NCBI GenBank assembly: GCA_002710785.1
Contig: PAMC01000011.1
Coordinates: 32,264 to 70,952 of the forward strand
DNA length: 38,689 nucleotides
Reading direction: 5' to 3'
Source: a bacterium
GTDB taxonomy: Bacteria > Patescibacteriota > Minisyncoccia > Phycocordibacterales > UBA918
The position numbers were made by a program, and so were the translations under genes. How positions within the stretch are numbered: position 1 is the first letter of the stretch; every line of letters starts with the position of its first letter. Shown here piece by piece: positions 24,948-32,765 of this stretch. The notes below the pieces were generated by a model. That model saw only the letters and a list, made by a program, of their open reading frames with translations. It ran no database searches and had not been told where the DNA came from.

Positions 24948-25013
24948 GAAAAATTGTTAGGTTTCTAATCCTTCGCGCGATTCAATATGAAAATGCTGTG
25001 CGCGTGCTTCTAT

Positions 25014-25052
25014 GATACCACCCCGCGACAAATTTTGCCGCGGGGTGGTATC
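25014..25052 (-). terminator. 14-bp-stem hairpin upstream of the NYN gene
   Basis: GATACCACCCCGCG (25014-25027) pairs perfectly with 25039-25052 across an 11-nt loop. It is the second of two large hairpins downstream of rpsO and lacks a T-run on the minus strand, so it may be an RNA-stability or pausing element rather than a standard terminator. Confidence 0.5.
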
Positions 25053-25106
25053 GGTACTCTCGAGTTTTCTAAAGATAGAAAATTGCTGCGGCTGCAAGGC
25101 AGACCA

Positions 25107-25154
25107 GGAAAATATTTCAAGGTGAACTGTGACGTTCAGTGAGAAATATTTTCC
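25107..25154. repeat. 12-bp-arm inverted repeat downstream of rpsO
   Basis: GGAAAATATTTC (25107-25118) and GAAATATTTTCC (25143-25154) enclose a smaller GAAC/GTTC repeat. It lies 30 bp after the rpsO stop and, with 25014-25052, forms a tandem hairpin 3' region. Confidence 0.5.
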
Positions 25155-25183
25155 GCCAGTCTAACAAAGCAGACGTAGTGATT

Positions 25184-25450
25184 TTATTTCTTTAGACCGA
25201 GTTTTGTGATAAGCGCCTGGTACGCTGACTCGTCTTTACGAGCGAGGTACTTTAGGTGCTTGCGACGGTCTGCCACCATTTGGAGGAGACCACGGCGAGA
25301 GTGAAAGTCTTTCGCGTTTTTCTTCAGGTGCGCTGAGAGCTCGTTGATTTGCTTGGTGAGCAGTGCCACCTGCGCCTCTGGTGAGCCTGTGTCAGAATCG
25401 TGACGGCGCGCGTCCTTCATCGCATTTGCTTTCTTTCGTTTTGATAGCAT
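25184..25450 (-). CDS. rpsO: 30S ribosomal protein S15
   Basis: From the ATG at 25450 the protein has 88 residues, as expected for S15, which binds the 16S rRNA central domain early in 30S assembly. The conserved DTGSPEAQVALLTKQINEL and SRRGLLQMVADRRKHLKYLA segments are present. The first 20 residues are more basic and less conserved than usual (MLSKRKKANAMKDARR). An upstream in-frame start at 25480 would add unrelated hydrophobic residues and is rejected. Confidence 0.96.
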   Translation of the reverse strand: MLSKRKKANAMKDARRHDSDTGSPEAQVALLTKQINELSAHLKKNAKDFHSRRGLLQMVADRRKHLKYLARKDESAYQALITKLGLKK

Positions 25451-25595
25451 AAATACTAAGCAAGTGATGGTGCCAAGCACGTAGATACACAGCCGAAACT
25501 GTCGCGCCTACCACCGCAATAACCCGCGAAGGTTCGCACACTATAGCATAATTGTGAGATTTTTCAAGTTCTGCGATAGAGTGCTGCCTTTGTCA

Positions 25596-25632
25596 AAGCA
25601 CCGCCGGGGGCCAAAGGCTCCCGGCGGTGCTT
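25596..25632 (-). terminator. GC-rich hairpin after the SurA-N-like gene
   Basis: Arms 25596-25612 and 25616-25632 (AAGCACCGCCGGG/CCCGGCGGTGCTT with one mismatch) pair around loop aaa, 20 bp after the stop of the 25652-26659 gene. Only a weak T-run follows on the minus strand. Confidence 0.6.
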
Positions 25633-25651
25633 CTTAAGCTCCAGTGTCTCA

Positions 25652-26659
25652 CTAGAGATTAATCTCAATGTCTGACTCGGCTCGCAGCTCGTCGAGGTAG
25701 GCCTCGATAATATCTTGCTGCTTCTGCTGTTCAATTTGTGCCACAATCGCGTCGCGCACGGTCTCAAGCGGCGGCATCTCTTGTCCGGCTGCCACCAGCC
25801 CATCGTACACTTCAGCAATCTCTTCCTGAGACACGTCGATGGTCTCTGGGAGTACGTCGTTAGCGAGGAGTGCGTCAACGTTAAGCTGCTCACTTACGTC
25901 GTTTTGGAGGTTTTCGCGGTCAAGCCCGAGGGAGGTGAGCTCTGCGTCGAGCCCCTCAGCACCACCAAACTGAGACTCTAAGAGCTCAATGCGCTCGGCA
26001 ATCTCTTCATCGGTCGCATTGTAGCCAGCGGCTGCAGCCGCGTTTACCAAGAGTCGAGTGTTAATCAGTACTTCAAGTGCCTGGTTCTCAAGCGTGCGTC
26101 GGATTTCTGGATCTTCAATATCCAACCCCTGGGCCACCCCACCAACCAAGGTTTGCTCAACGTTTTGCTCAAAAAGTGCCTGATCAATCGCTACACCCCC
26201 AACGGTCGCGATCGGGTTTGGGTACTCACCTGGCCCTGGTTCGTTGTTGGTGATTACGGTGTAGAGCTGCCAAATAATAAGTGCGGTTACCATACCAGCG
26301 ATAAAGGCAATCAGCGGTCGGCGACTGCCTGTTTCTGCCTCAGTGGCTGCTGCCGCGAGGATGCTGTCCGACGCTTTCTTTTCAGCAGCGGGAGTTTCTT
26401 TTTTGGCCGGTGCCTCGGTTTTAGCAGCTTCTTTTGGCGCCTCCTTCTTTTCAGCTGCTGGCTCTCCGTCGGCTTTTTTTATCAGCGCAGTTTCTGTCTT
26501 TTGGGCAACCGCTGGCTTTTCCGCTTCGGTTGCCTTTATTACTTCCTTCCCTGATTTTGCGCTCTCGTTGGTTGGGAGCGCTGGTGTAGTTGGCTTAGTC
26601 TCAAGCTTTGCCGACTCCGCCGCGTTCGTGTTTTTGTTTTTCTCGTCCATACGATCCAT
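25652..26659 (-). CDS. Membrane-anchored SurA-N-like chaperone
   Basis: The 335-residue protein has a cytoplasmic Ala/Lys/Glu-rich tail (1-112), one membrane helix (about 115-136) and an extracytoplasmic helical domain. That domain resembles the SurA/PrsA N-terminal chaperone fold (VGGVAIDQALFEQNVEQTL, ALEVLINTRLLVNAAAAAGY, TDEEIAERIELL). No parvulin peptidyl-prolyl isomerase domain follows, so it probably binds unfolded exported proteins without isomerase activity. The start is MDRMDEK; the second Met three codons on is equally possible. Confidence 0.75.
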   Translation of the reverse strand: MDRMDEKNKNTNAAESAKLETKPTTPALPTNESAKSGKEVIKATEAEKPAVAQKTETALIKKADGEPAAEKKEAPKEAAKTEAPAKKETPAAEKKASDSILAAAATEAETGSRRPLIAFIAGMVTALIIWQLYTVITNNEPGPGEYPNPIATVGGVAIDQALFEQNVEQTLVGGVAQGLDIEDPEIRRTLENQALEVLINTRLLVNAAAAAGYNATDEEIAERIELLESQFGGAEGLDAELTSLGLDRENLQNDVSEQLNVDALLANDVLPETIDVSQEEIAEVYDGLVAAGQEMPPLETVRDAIVAQIEQQKQQDIIEAYLDELRAESDIEINL

Positions 26660-26735
26660 TATCGGTTATGTCAGTAGCCTAGCACGTGTACTCCGACTGT
26701 CATCTTCACGAGCAGCTAATCGTGGGCTCTAATCA

Positions 26736-26769
26736 AAACAGCCGGTGGGCGCACGCCCACCGGCTGTTT
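26736..26769 (-). terminator. Hairpin downstream of the cold-shock gene
   Basis: AAACAGCCGGTGGGC (26736-26750) pairs with its exact complement (26755-26769) across a 4-nt loop, 16 bp after the stop of the cold-shock gene. A short TTTT follows on the minus strand. Confidence 0.65.
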
Positions 26770-26784
26770 CGTGTCGAGTACTGC

Positions 26785-27108
26785 TTACGCAGTCTCTTCC
26801 TCAGTTGCCTCTGGAGCAGCTTCCTCCGCTGCTTCTTCGGCTGGAGCTTCCTCGGTAGCTGGTGCTTCTGCTACTTCTTCAGCAGCTGGAGCTGGCGCGT
26901 CGCTTTTAGCTACGTCTACGGCGGCTGGACCTTTTGGACCATCCTCTACCTCAAAGGTAACCGCGTCACCCTCGCGCATATCGTCGAAGATAACGTCACC
27001 AATGACTGAACGAGCGTGGAAGAAAAGATCCTTTTCACCACCCTCAGCTGGAGTAATAAAACCGAAGCCCTTGTCTTCAATCATTTTTGCAATCGTACCG
27101 GTTGCCAT
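26785..27108 (-). CDS. Cold-shock domain protein with acidic tail
   Basis: Residues 1-69 are a cold-shock domain with RNP1 KGFGFI and RNP2 DLFFHA, which binds single-stranded nucleic acid. The last ~38 residues are an Ala/Glu/Pro-rich acidic tail (for example APAAEEVAEAPATEEAPAEE) absent from ordinary 65-70-residue CspA proteins. The tail may reduce non-specific nucleic-acid binding, as acidic tails of SSB do, but that is inference. Upstream lies the 14-bp palindrome at 27131-27144. Confidence 0.9.
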   Translation of the reverse strand: MATGTIAKMIEDKGFGFITPAEGGEKDLFFHARSVIGDVIFDDMREGDAVTFEVEDGPKGPAAVDVAKSDAPAPAAEEVAEAPATEEAPAEEAAEEAAPEATEEETA

Positions 27109-27130
27109 AAATGTGTTGTGTTAGGAATGG

Positions 27131-27144
27131 ACGACGTACGTCGT
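27131..27144. promoter_or_regulatory. 14-bp palindrome upstream of the cold-shock gene
   Basis: ACGACGTACGTCGT is a perfect palindrome 23 bp upstream of the start codon; in RNA it would form a hairpin in the leader. It may be an operator or a cold-responsive leader element. The rest of 27109-27324 shows only the promoter box of the divergent lipase-like gene and a short GGTGT/ACACC hairpin near 27200. Confidence 0.35.
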
Positions 27145-27324
27145 ACATACATATGTGTGTAATCCAAAACCTTCTTCACCTGACCTTACTTCTTTGTGGT
27201 GTTGCCGAGCGGGCAGACACCGAAATATTCCAAGAGGAGAACTGCTTTGACGGCAGTAGTAAAGCACGTTTGGGTAAAAATACAAGGTTTGCACGCGCGT
27301 TCATTTTGCGTACAGTACACCCAT

Positions 27325-29754
27325 ATGAAATTACTGGGAACAACACTACGAGGTTTTTTTATTACCCTATTACTCGCGTTTGCTTTGCCGACCGCTGCCC
27401 AAGTCGAAGATTGCGGCAACTACATCTACATTGAAGATGGCCAGCGCTTTGAAGAACCGATCAGCGACTGCGACAACCCATTCGGAGAGCTCAATCCCAA
27501 TTCCAATCTAGAGGTGTATTTTGCCGGTACTCAGATTACCGAAAGCGCTGAGCTTCCCCTGCTTAGTGTGTCGGGTGAATTTACAACAGTAAACGCCGAT
27601 GCGTTCGATATATCTTTCGATCTCTATCGTCACGTGGAGGACGGTTACATCGTCCCTGAATTTTTCGGTTCGTATACGTTTAGCGCAACGGGCACATACA
27701 CGCTCGTGGTGTATGAGTTTGGTGAGCCAATTTTGGGTTGGCAGCAGTGGTTGCGCGATCAACTCATACCGACCGCGTACGCTGCCGAAGGCGACATCAC
27801 TGCGATCACCTTCACGGTAGTTGAGTCAGCGCCGGAACCCACTGGCGCCTCCAATGTCCTCTTCCTCCCCGGCATTAAAGCCAGCCGATTGTATGAAGAT
27901 GGGTTGGTTGGCTCAGATAGATTGTGGGAGCCAAATAATAATGGTGACGTACTCCAGCTGGCTTTAGATGAAAGCGGTGATTCAATTAATGATATATACA
28001 CCAGTGATATTCTTGAAGAAATTTTTGGCGTCGATAATGTATACAAGGAATTTTCTGACCGAATGGATGATTTAGTGGCTACCACATCCGAAGCGCAGAT
28101 TGCGGCCTGGATACCTTTCCCGTACGACTGGCGTCAGAGTGTCTTCGATGTCGTAGAGAACGGCACGCAGTATCAAGACGGCCTCCGTTTTCCCGTTGAT
28201 GCACTAGAACAACTAGCTGAACAATCTTTAAGCGGCCAAGTCACCATCATTGCCCACTCCAACGGTGGTCTACTTGGCAAAGCTCTCATTTCTGAGCTTG
28301 AGCGACAGGGTAAGGTGGATCTGGTCGACCACTTTATTATGATAGGTACCCCCCAATTAGGTACACCAAAATTGCTTGCTTCTGCGTTACATGGCTATAA
28401 GGAGGAATTGGCATATGGATTAATTGCGTCTGATGAGACCGTTCGTGGCATTATTCGCAATATGCCGGGCGCGTATGGGTTACTACCAGGCGAAGCCTAC
28501 TTCGACAGCCGCAATGATATTGTCATTGGGTTTGACGCGTCTGAGACCACCGCACCGTTTCGTGAGGTATACGGTAACGCCGTTACATTTGATGAGTTAG
28601 ACGACTTTCTACTTGGTGGTGACGGTCGAGGCCGAGCTGAAACTGCCAATGAGGCGGAAATCCTAAATGAGATTTTACTCACAAAGGCCAATCAAGAGCG
28701 ATTATTGCTCGATAATTGGGTTGCTCCAAGCAACGTCAACGTGTATGAAATCGTAGGTACCGGAATTGATTCTATCTCTGGTTTTGAGTACCAAGAATTT
28801 CCTACGTGGCGATGCCTTCTTGGGGTTTGTAGACAAAGTTCGAAGATTTACGAACCAATCCCGTATGTCACTCAATTTGGTGATGAGACCGTTGTTGGTA
28901 ACTCGGCGGATGGTGGTGAAAGTGATGCAACTTATTACGTTGATCTTAACCGCCTCGACGATGAAGTCGGTGAGTTCCGCACCCACAAGGACCTAACTGA
29001 TGCCACGCCTGTACTGAACCTCGTGACGTCTCTCTTGTTGAACGAAGATAACCCAATTATTCCATTTGTGTCGCAAGACCGACCCGAGTATGCCGACGAC
29101 CGTGCGATGCTTTCAACCCACTCCCCGGTCTACTTTTTCGTTACTGATACGTCAGGCAATCGTACTGGTCGCATTTCTTCAGTCGAGAGTGTTGAAGAAA
29201 TCTCCGGCAGTCAGTATTTTGAGTTTGGCGGCAGCCACTTTGTCATTCTTCCCAATGATGTTGACTATACTGTTACGATTCTTGGTGAAGACGAGGGAGG
29301 TATGACGTTCAGGGCAGCTAAGTTACTCGGCGAAACTCAAACCGAGACGGCTCGAGTGAACGTTGCCACCACTTCAGCTAGCACAACTATCACATTTACT
29401 GCTACTGCAGGAGAATTCTCCGACCTTGAAGTTGATGTTGAGGGTGATGGTCAACTCGACTACATCGTCACTCCGGAGGGTGACGTCACAATCATTGATA
29501 ACGCGGTTACGTACGAGACGCTGCGTGCAGCCATTAAAGAAGAAGTGGAGAATCCTCAGTACCGTCGAGTACTGCTCTCGCTCACTCGACTTGCAGAACG
29601 GTTTAGTGAGCGACCCGGCCGCTATGCTGCACGCATCGAAGCGCGTTTACTGAATCGGCTACTCTGGATCACTCAGTATTTGGCAACCGTCGATAATACC
29701 GCTGATTGGCCACAAATTATTGCTACAATAGAAGCATTAAAGTCGTATGAATAA
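27325..29754 (+). CDS. Secreted lipase/acyltransferase-like alpha/beta hydrolase
   Basis: Read from the ATG at 27325 the protein has 809 residues. It starts with a signal peptide (MKLLGTTLRGFFITLLLAFA, cleavage near residue 25), then a beta-rich region and a lecithin:cholesterol-acyltransferase-like hydrolase. That hydrolase shows NVLFLPGIKASRLY (oxyanion region, ~178-190), PYDWRQ (~266-271) and the nucleophile elbow AHSNGG with Ser312. The C-terminal region carries an Asp/Gly calcium-like motif (DVEGDGQLDYIV) and helices. TACAGT at 27311-27316 is 8 nt before the ATG; the start 43 codons upstream would precede the promoter box and hide the signal peptide. The substrate is unknown. It overlaps the next gene by 8 bp. 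Confidence 0.8.
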   Translation: MKLLGTTLRGFFITLLLAFALPTAAQVEDCGNYIYIEDGQRFEEPISDCDNPFGELNPNSNLEVYFAGTQITESAELPLLSVSGEFTTVNADAFDISFDLYRHVEDGYIVPEFFGSYTFSATGTYTLVVYEFGEPILGWQQWLRDQLIPTAYAAEGDITAITFTVVESAPEPTGASNVLFLPGIKASRLYEDGLVGSDRLWEPNNNGDVLQLALDESGDSINDIYTSDILEEIFGVDNVYKEFSDRMDDLVATTSEAQIAAWIPFPYDWRQSVFDVVENGTQYQDGLRFPVDALEQLAEQSLSGQVTIIAHSNGGLLGKALISELERQGKVDLVDHFIMIGTPQLGTPKLLASALHGYKEELAYGLIASDETVRGIIRNMPGAYGLLPGEAYFDSRNDIVIGFDASETTAPFREVYGNAVTFDELDDFLLGGDGRGRAETANEAEILNEILLTKANQERLLLDNWVAPSNVNVYEIVGTGIDSISGFEYQEFPTWRCLLGVCRQSSKIYEPIPYVTQFGDETVVGNSADGGESDATYYVDLNRLDDEVGEFRTHKDLTDATPVLNLVTSLLLNEDNPIIPFVSQDRPEYADDRAMLSTHSPVYFFVTDTSGNRTGRISSVESVEEISGSQYFEFGGSHFVILPNDVDYTVTILGEDEGGMTFRAAKLLGETQTETARVNVATTSASTTITFTATAGEFSDLEVDVEGDGQLDYIVTPEGDVTIIDNAVTYETLRAAIKEEVENPQYRRVLLSLTRLAERFSERPGRYAARIEARLLNRLLWITQYLATVDNTADWPQIIATIEALKSYE

Positions 29755-30151
29755 GTGGCGCAAGTTTAACATTGCATTATTGCTGACATTCGCTGGCCTT
29801 TATCTGTTTACAAATTGGTATTGGTCGGCGATCTGTGCCGTACAGGGCTGCGAGGCTGATTTTAGACGAGGTCTTTTAGCGACTTGGAAACAAATTAGTC
29901 TCTTCGTCCCTTTTTTTGCTGCGGGCTTTCTGATACTGCCGGTGCACTATTTTCGGGCGTACATTATTAAAGTGGTTTCATGGCTTCTACCCATTAGCAC
30001 CATCGTTATTGCTAGCTCTGACCCGATTCCCCGCGGATTCTTCTCGCTTACTCGTGAGGAGATGGTTAACCTATGGGCTGCAATTTGGTTAGTCATTACC
30101 CTCCTCTTCATCGCCTACCACTACCACCGCACCAAAGAGTTAGCAAAATAA
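29747..30151 (+). CDS. Small multi-pass membrane protein, copy 1
   Basis: This 134-residue protein has three or four hydrophobic helices and the motifs WYWSAICAVQGC (two Cys), LPVHYFRAY and TREEMVNLWA, ending LLFIAYHYHRTKELAK. It is clearly paralogous to the 31099-31527 gene. Its start overlaps the lipase-like gene by 8 bp, so the two are co-translated, perhaps as a hydrolase/membrane-partner pair. No known family is recognised. Confidence 0.7.
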   Translation: MNKWRKFNIALLLTFAGLYLFTNWYWSAICAVQGCEADFRRGLLATWKQISLFVPFFAAGFLILPVHYFRAYIIKVVSWLLPISTIVIASSDPIPRGFFSLTREEMVNLWAAIWLVITLLFIAYHYHRTKELAK

Positions 30152-30164
30152 ATTTGTTGTATAT

Positions 30165-30200
30165 AAAAAGCGACCCCGCCGCGCAGTGCATGGTGGGGTC
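30165..30200 (-). terminator. Intrinsic terminator of a minus-strand gene
   Basis: On the minus strand GACCCC (30195-30200) pairs with GGGGTC (30172-30177), extended by ACC/GGC, and is followed by GCTTTTT. It lies 31 bp after the stop of the 30231-30584 reading frame, which supports that frame as a real transcribed gene. Confidence 0.6.
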
Positions 30201-30230
30201 TCTGGTTAGGGGTGGGTATTTCCCCCTTTC

Positions 30231-30584
30231 TCAGGGGCGATTTCGCTCCTCGGACGGTTTTATGAACCACCAAGCGGTTCTTGCGAGTCGCTGTGCGGCG
30301 ACGCAGCCCATCGCGAGTGCCAAGAGTACAGCCGGGATGATGAGCCAGCTTACCACCCCGGTCGCACTTCCGAGGGTCATCCACCATCCGACGGCGACAG
30401 CCAAGGTGCTGACGCAGAAGAAGGTTGTGAATGTTGCCCACCAGGCGAACTGCCTGGCACCCACTCCCCGCGTATAGTCGTCACCGTTGTACCTGACCGC
30501 GAAGATTCGGCGGGACGCAGAACTGGTCAGCTCGACCAAGACACTGTCGTGCAAGAGATCCCTAACACCGAGTGGTTCACCCAT
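30231..30584 (-). CDS. GC-rich two-helix membrane protein
   Basis: The frame encodes 117 residues from the ATG at 30584, with RRIFAVRYNGDDYTRG followed by two hydrophobic helices (FAWWATFTTFFCVSTLAVAV and VVSWLIIPAVLLALAMG) and a basic tail. Codons are GC-rich at third positions, unlike its surroundings, and a good terminator follows at 30165-30200. It sits opposite to, and partly overlaps, the decayed lipase copy at 30480-30962, so the exact start is uncertain. It could be a transferred gene that broke the duplicated lipase. Function unknown. Confidence 0.5.
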   Translation of the reverse strand: MGEPLGVRDLLHDSVLVELTSSASRRIFAVRYNGDDYTRGVGARQFAWWATFTTFFCVSTLAVAVGWWMTLGSATGVVSWLIIPAVLLALAMGCVAAQRLARTAWWFIKPSEERNRP

Positions 30585-30962
30585 GCCCGCAGCAGTTACG
30601 TCATCGTGCCGATCGACCTTGACTACACTGTTCATATCAGCGGTTATGCAGACGGCACCATGACGTTTACCAGTCACCAAATCACCAACACTGAGCAAAC
30701 CCTGCAGCACAAGGTGCCAGTGAATAGCATTACTGGTAGTACTACGGTAACTATCGAGTACGCCTCGCAGTCATTTGCGCCTCTGGCAGTTGACGAAGAT
30801 GGCGATGGCGGTTTTGAGTACCAACTTACGCTCACTGGTGAAAAAATCGTCGCTACTTCAACTAAACCTGCAACGTACGCAGGGTTGTACCAATTAGTAG
30901 CATTGTCAATCGATGATACCCGCGCGGTCGAGTTACTCTCCGGACTCCTGCGTCTGACTTAA
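30480..30962 (+). pseudogene. 3' remnant of a second lipase-like gene
   Basis: In frame from about 30480 to the TAA at 30960-30962, the translation aligns with the C-terminal part of the 27325-29754 product. Matching pairs are DREDSAGRTGQL with TDTSGNRTGRI, YVIVPIDLDYTV with FVILPNDVDYTV, and DEDGDGGFEYQLT with DVEGDGQLDYIVT. No signal peptide, oxyanion or Ser motif remains and there is no clear start. The remnant is followed by a paralog of the small membrane gene, showing that the whole lipase/membrane-protein pair was duplicated and the second lipase then lost its 5' part. Confidence 0.7.
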
Positions 30963-31098
30963 CGCTTTAATAAAAAAGCGGACAGTCGATATTTTGACGT
31001 AATCGAGCACCGGTTACTTACAAAAGCAGCCAGCATCATCTCGCTCTTTGCCGAGCGTAGTATACTGAGTAGCGAAAACGCAGCTACCCTTGAAGAGT

Positions 31099-31527
31099 AT
31101 GTTAACCAGCTTCAGCAAAAAATATTTTGATAATTGGCGCTTATTTAATTTTGGCTTATTAATCTTTGGACTAATTTTATTTCTGGGAGCAGATTGGTAC
31201 TGGTCAAATGTTTGTGCTGTAGATATTTGTAGTGTTTATTTTATAGATGCATACCTTGCTCCGACACTAAATTTTGGAATAATAATTGCCGCAGCGGCTA
31301 CGCCTTTCTTAGTGTTACCAAACCACTATTTCCGCACTTGGGTGCTGTGGGTTTTTGCTCCATTGACCGCCCTAGCCCTTTACCGGGTTAGCACTATCGA
31401 CCCAAATTCTTCCAACATGTTCGCCGACACTCGCGAGGAATTTGTTGCTGGTCTTCTCGTACCATGGCTCATCGTCACCCTTCTCTTCATTGCTTATTAC
31501 TACTACCGTACGAGAAAATTGAGTTAG
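31099..31527 (+). CDS. Small multi-pass membrane protein, copy 2
   Basis: This 142-residue paralog of the 29747-30151 product shares WYWSNVCAVDIC, LPNHYFRTW, DTREEFVAGL and LIVTLLFIAYYYYRTRKL. Both Cys of the WYWS-C-C motif are kept, suggesting a disulfide or metal role. The ATG at 31099 has TACCCT 8 nt upstream (31085-31090). A TTG nine bases earlier is possible. It now stands without an intact lipase upstream. Confidence 0.7.
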   Translation: MLTSFSKKYFDNWRLFNFGLLIFGLILFLGADWYWSNVCAVDICSVYFIDAYLAPTLNFGIIIAAAATPFLVLPNHYFRTWVLWVFAPLTALALYRVSTIDPNSSNMFADTREEFVAGLLVPWLIVTLLFIAYYYYRTRKLS

Positions 31528-31579
31528 TATTCAGTTTAGTCTAGAAACAGAGAAATTTATTTTGATACAGTAAGGGTGT

Positions 31580-32710
31580 ATGCATCACTCACTGTTTTTC
31601 TTGGCCACTTTTGTCACAATTGTTAGTTCAGTCGGGTTTTATTATTACTACATCCAACCAACAAAAGCAGAAGTTGTGATACACAACGCCACAGAGCAAA
31701 CATCTCCCAGCAGCAATCTGGTTATTGATGCACCTACTTTTTCCAGTTCAACCACCTCGACAGATGATATAGCTGAACCAGTGGTGGCGCCAGAACGACC
31801 AGTAAATGTTGTGCCAACTGAAGCAACGGATATTTCAAGAAAACCGGAGTCGATATCTGAGCCCAATTCTAATTCTGAGTATGTACCCGCACAAGCGCTT
31901 AAAGCTGAATTGGATAACGAATCAGTAGAGCCAATGTTGGCTGAGCCCGAGCCAAGTGTTAGCCAAGAAGAGCTATTCCCCGCTCTTTTTATTAAACTCA
32001 TCAACGAAGAGATATCTACTGAAGAAATTGAAGCGCTAGTACCAGGAGATGATTTTTACGACTTTATCTTGGCTGAAGATTGGTTAGCATACGCCAACTA
32101 TCCCGTAGTGCCCCTACCGGAACCTGTTCGGTATCGAACGTCGAGTTCTGACTATCGTTCGTTCAATAACTTGTTACGCTACCAGGTGTCTGCTGATGAA
32201 GGATATAATCTAGCTCTGTACGCTGTCGATGTTGATCAAAACGTATCTGGTGAAGTTGCTCTAAACTCTGAATTGCGCCGTGCGTATAGTCAGGTAAAAG
32301 ATATTTCACGCGCTGAGTGGGTTGGTCGAGGTATTCAGGTTGACGATAATCCGCCACTCGAATTTACGATCATGATGAAGGGTTCGCGGGCGACGTTGGC
32401 CCAAATTGATCACTTATATTACTTAGAAGGCGCTACTGAAAAAGAATCAACAACTATCTTGAGTACGCCCAATATGCTGGCCTCGGCAACGGTCGTAACA
32501 GAAAACAATAAAATTGATATCTATAAATGGCGTGTTGATTACGACGCTGATGGTCAAATAGATTTCTTAATCAGTCATGATGGTAGCGACAAAAAGCAAG
32601 CACAGCAGATAGTTGATTTTGTACTCGAGCACGATTTATTGATTACAGAAGAACGTGAAATGCTACAAACAAATTACGACAGCATTGTGGACGCGCTAAC
32701 TGCTTCGTAA
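31580..32710 (+). CDS. Membrane-anchored protein with stalk and Asp/Gly calcium-like motif
   Basis: The 376-residue protein has an N-terminal anchor (MHHSLFFLATFVTIVSSVGF), a Ser/Thr/Pro-rich stalk (about 40-130) and an extracytoplasmic domain. Near the C-terminus VDYDADGQIDFLIS resembles the DxDGDGxxDY motif in the tail of the neighbouring lipase-like protein and its remnant, so the three may share a surface domain. TACAGT at 31566-31571 is 8 nt before the ATG. Function unknown; the context suggests a cell-surface role with the lipase/membrane module. Confidence 0.65.
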   Translation: MHHSLFFLATFVTIVSSVGFYYYYIQPTKAEVVIHNATEQTSPSSNLVIDAPTFSSSTTSTDDIAEPVVAPERPVNVVPTEATDISRKPESISEPNSNSEYVPAQALKAELDNESVEPMLAEPEPSVSQEELFPALFIKLINEEISTEEIEALVPGDDFYDFILAEDWLAYANYPVVPLPEPVRYRTSSSDYRSFNNLLRYQVSADEGYNLALYAVDVDQNVSGEVALNSELRRAYSQVKDISRAEWVGRGIQVDDNPPLEFTIMMKGSRATLAQIDHLYYLEGATEKESTTILSTPNMLASATVVTENNKIDIYKWRVDYDADGQIDFLISHDGSDKKQAQQIVDFVLEHDLLITEEREMLQTNYDSIVDALTAS

Positions 32711-32734
32711 ATTCTCAAGCTACGGGTTTAGATC

Positions 32735-32756
32735 TTGGTATCATGCATGATACCAA
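32735..32756. repeat. 22-bp perfect palindrome sharing a core with 20407-20422
   Basis: TTGGTATCATGCATGATACCAA lies between the convergent 31580-32710 and 32766-33476 genes. The 16-bp core GTATCATGCATGATAC is identical to that of the 20395-20434 palindrome. No T-run follows on either strand, so a protein-binding site or a decayed bidirectional terminator are both possible. Confidence 0.6.
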
Positions 32757-32765
32757 AATACAAAA

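Noticed and set aside
27190..27290. tRNA-like sequence (TGCCGAGCGGGCAGA) upstream of the lipase-like gene
   Set aside because: It resembles a D-arm, but no anticodon, T arm or matching acceptor ends can be drawn.
27196..27324. 43-codon N-terminal extension of the lipase-like gene
   Set aside because: The signal peptide begins at the ATG at 27325 and a -10 box sits 8 nt before it, inside the would-be extension.
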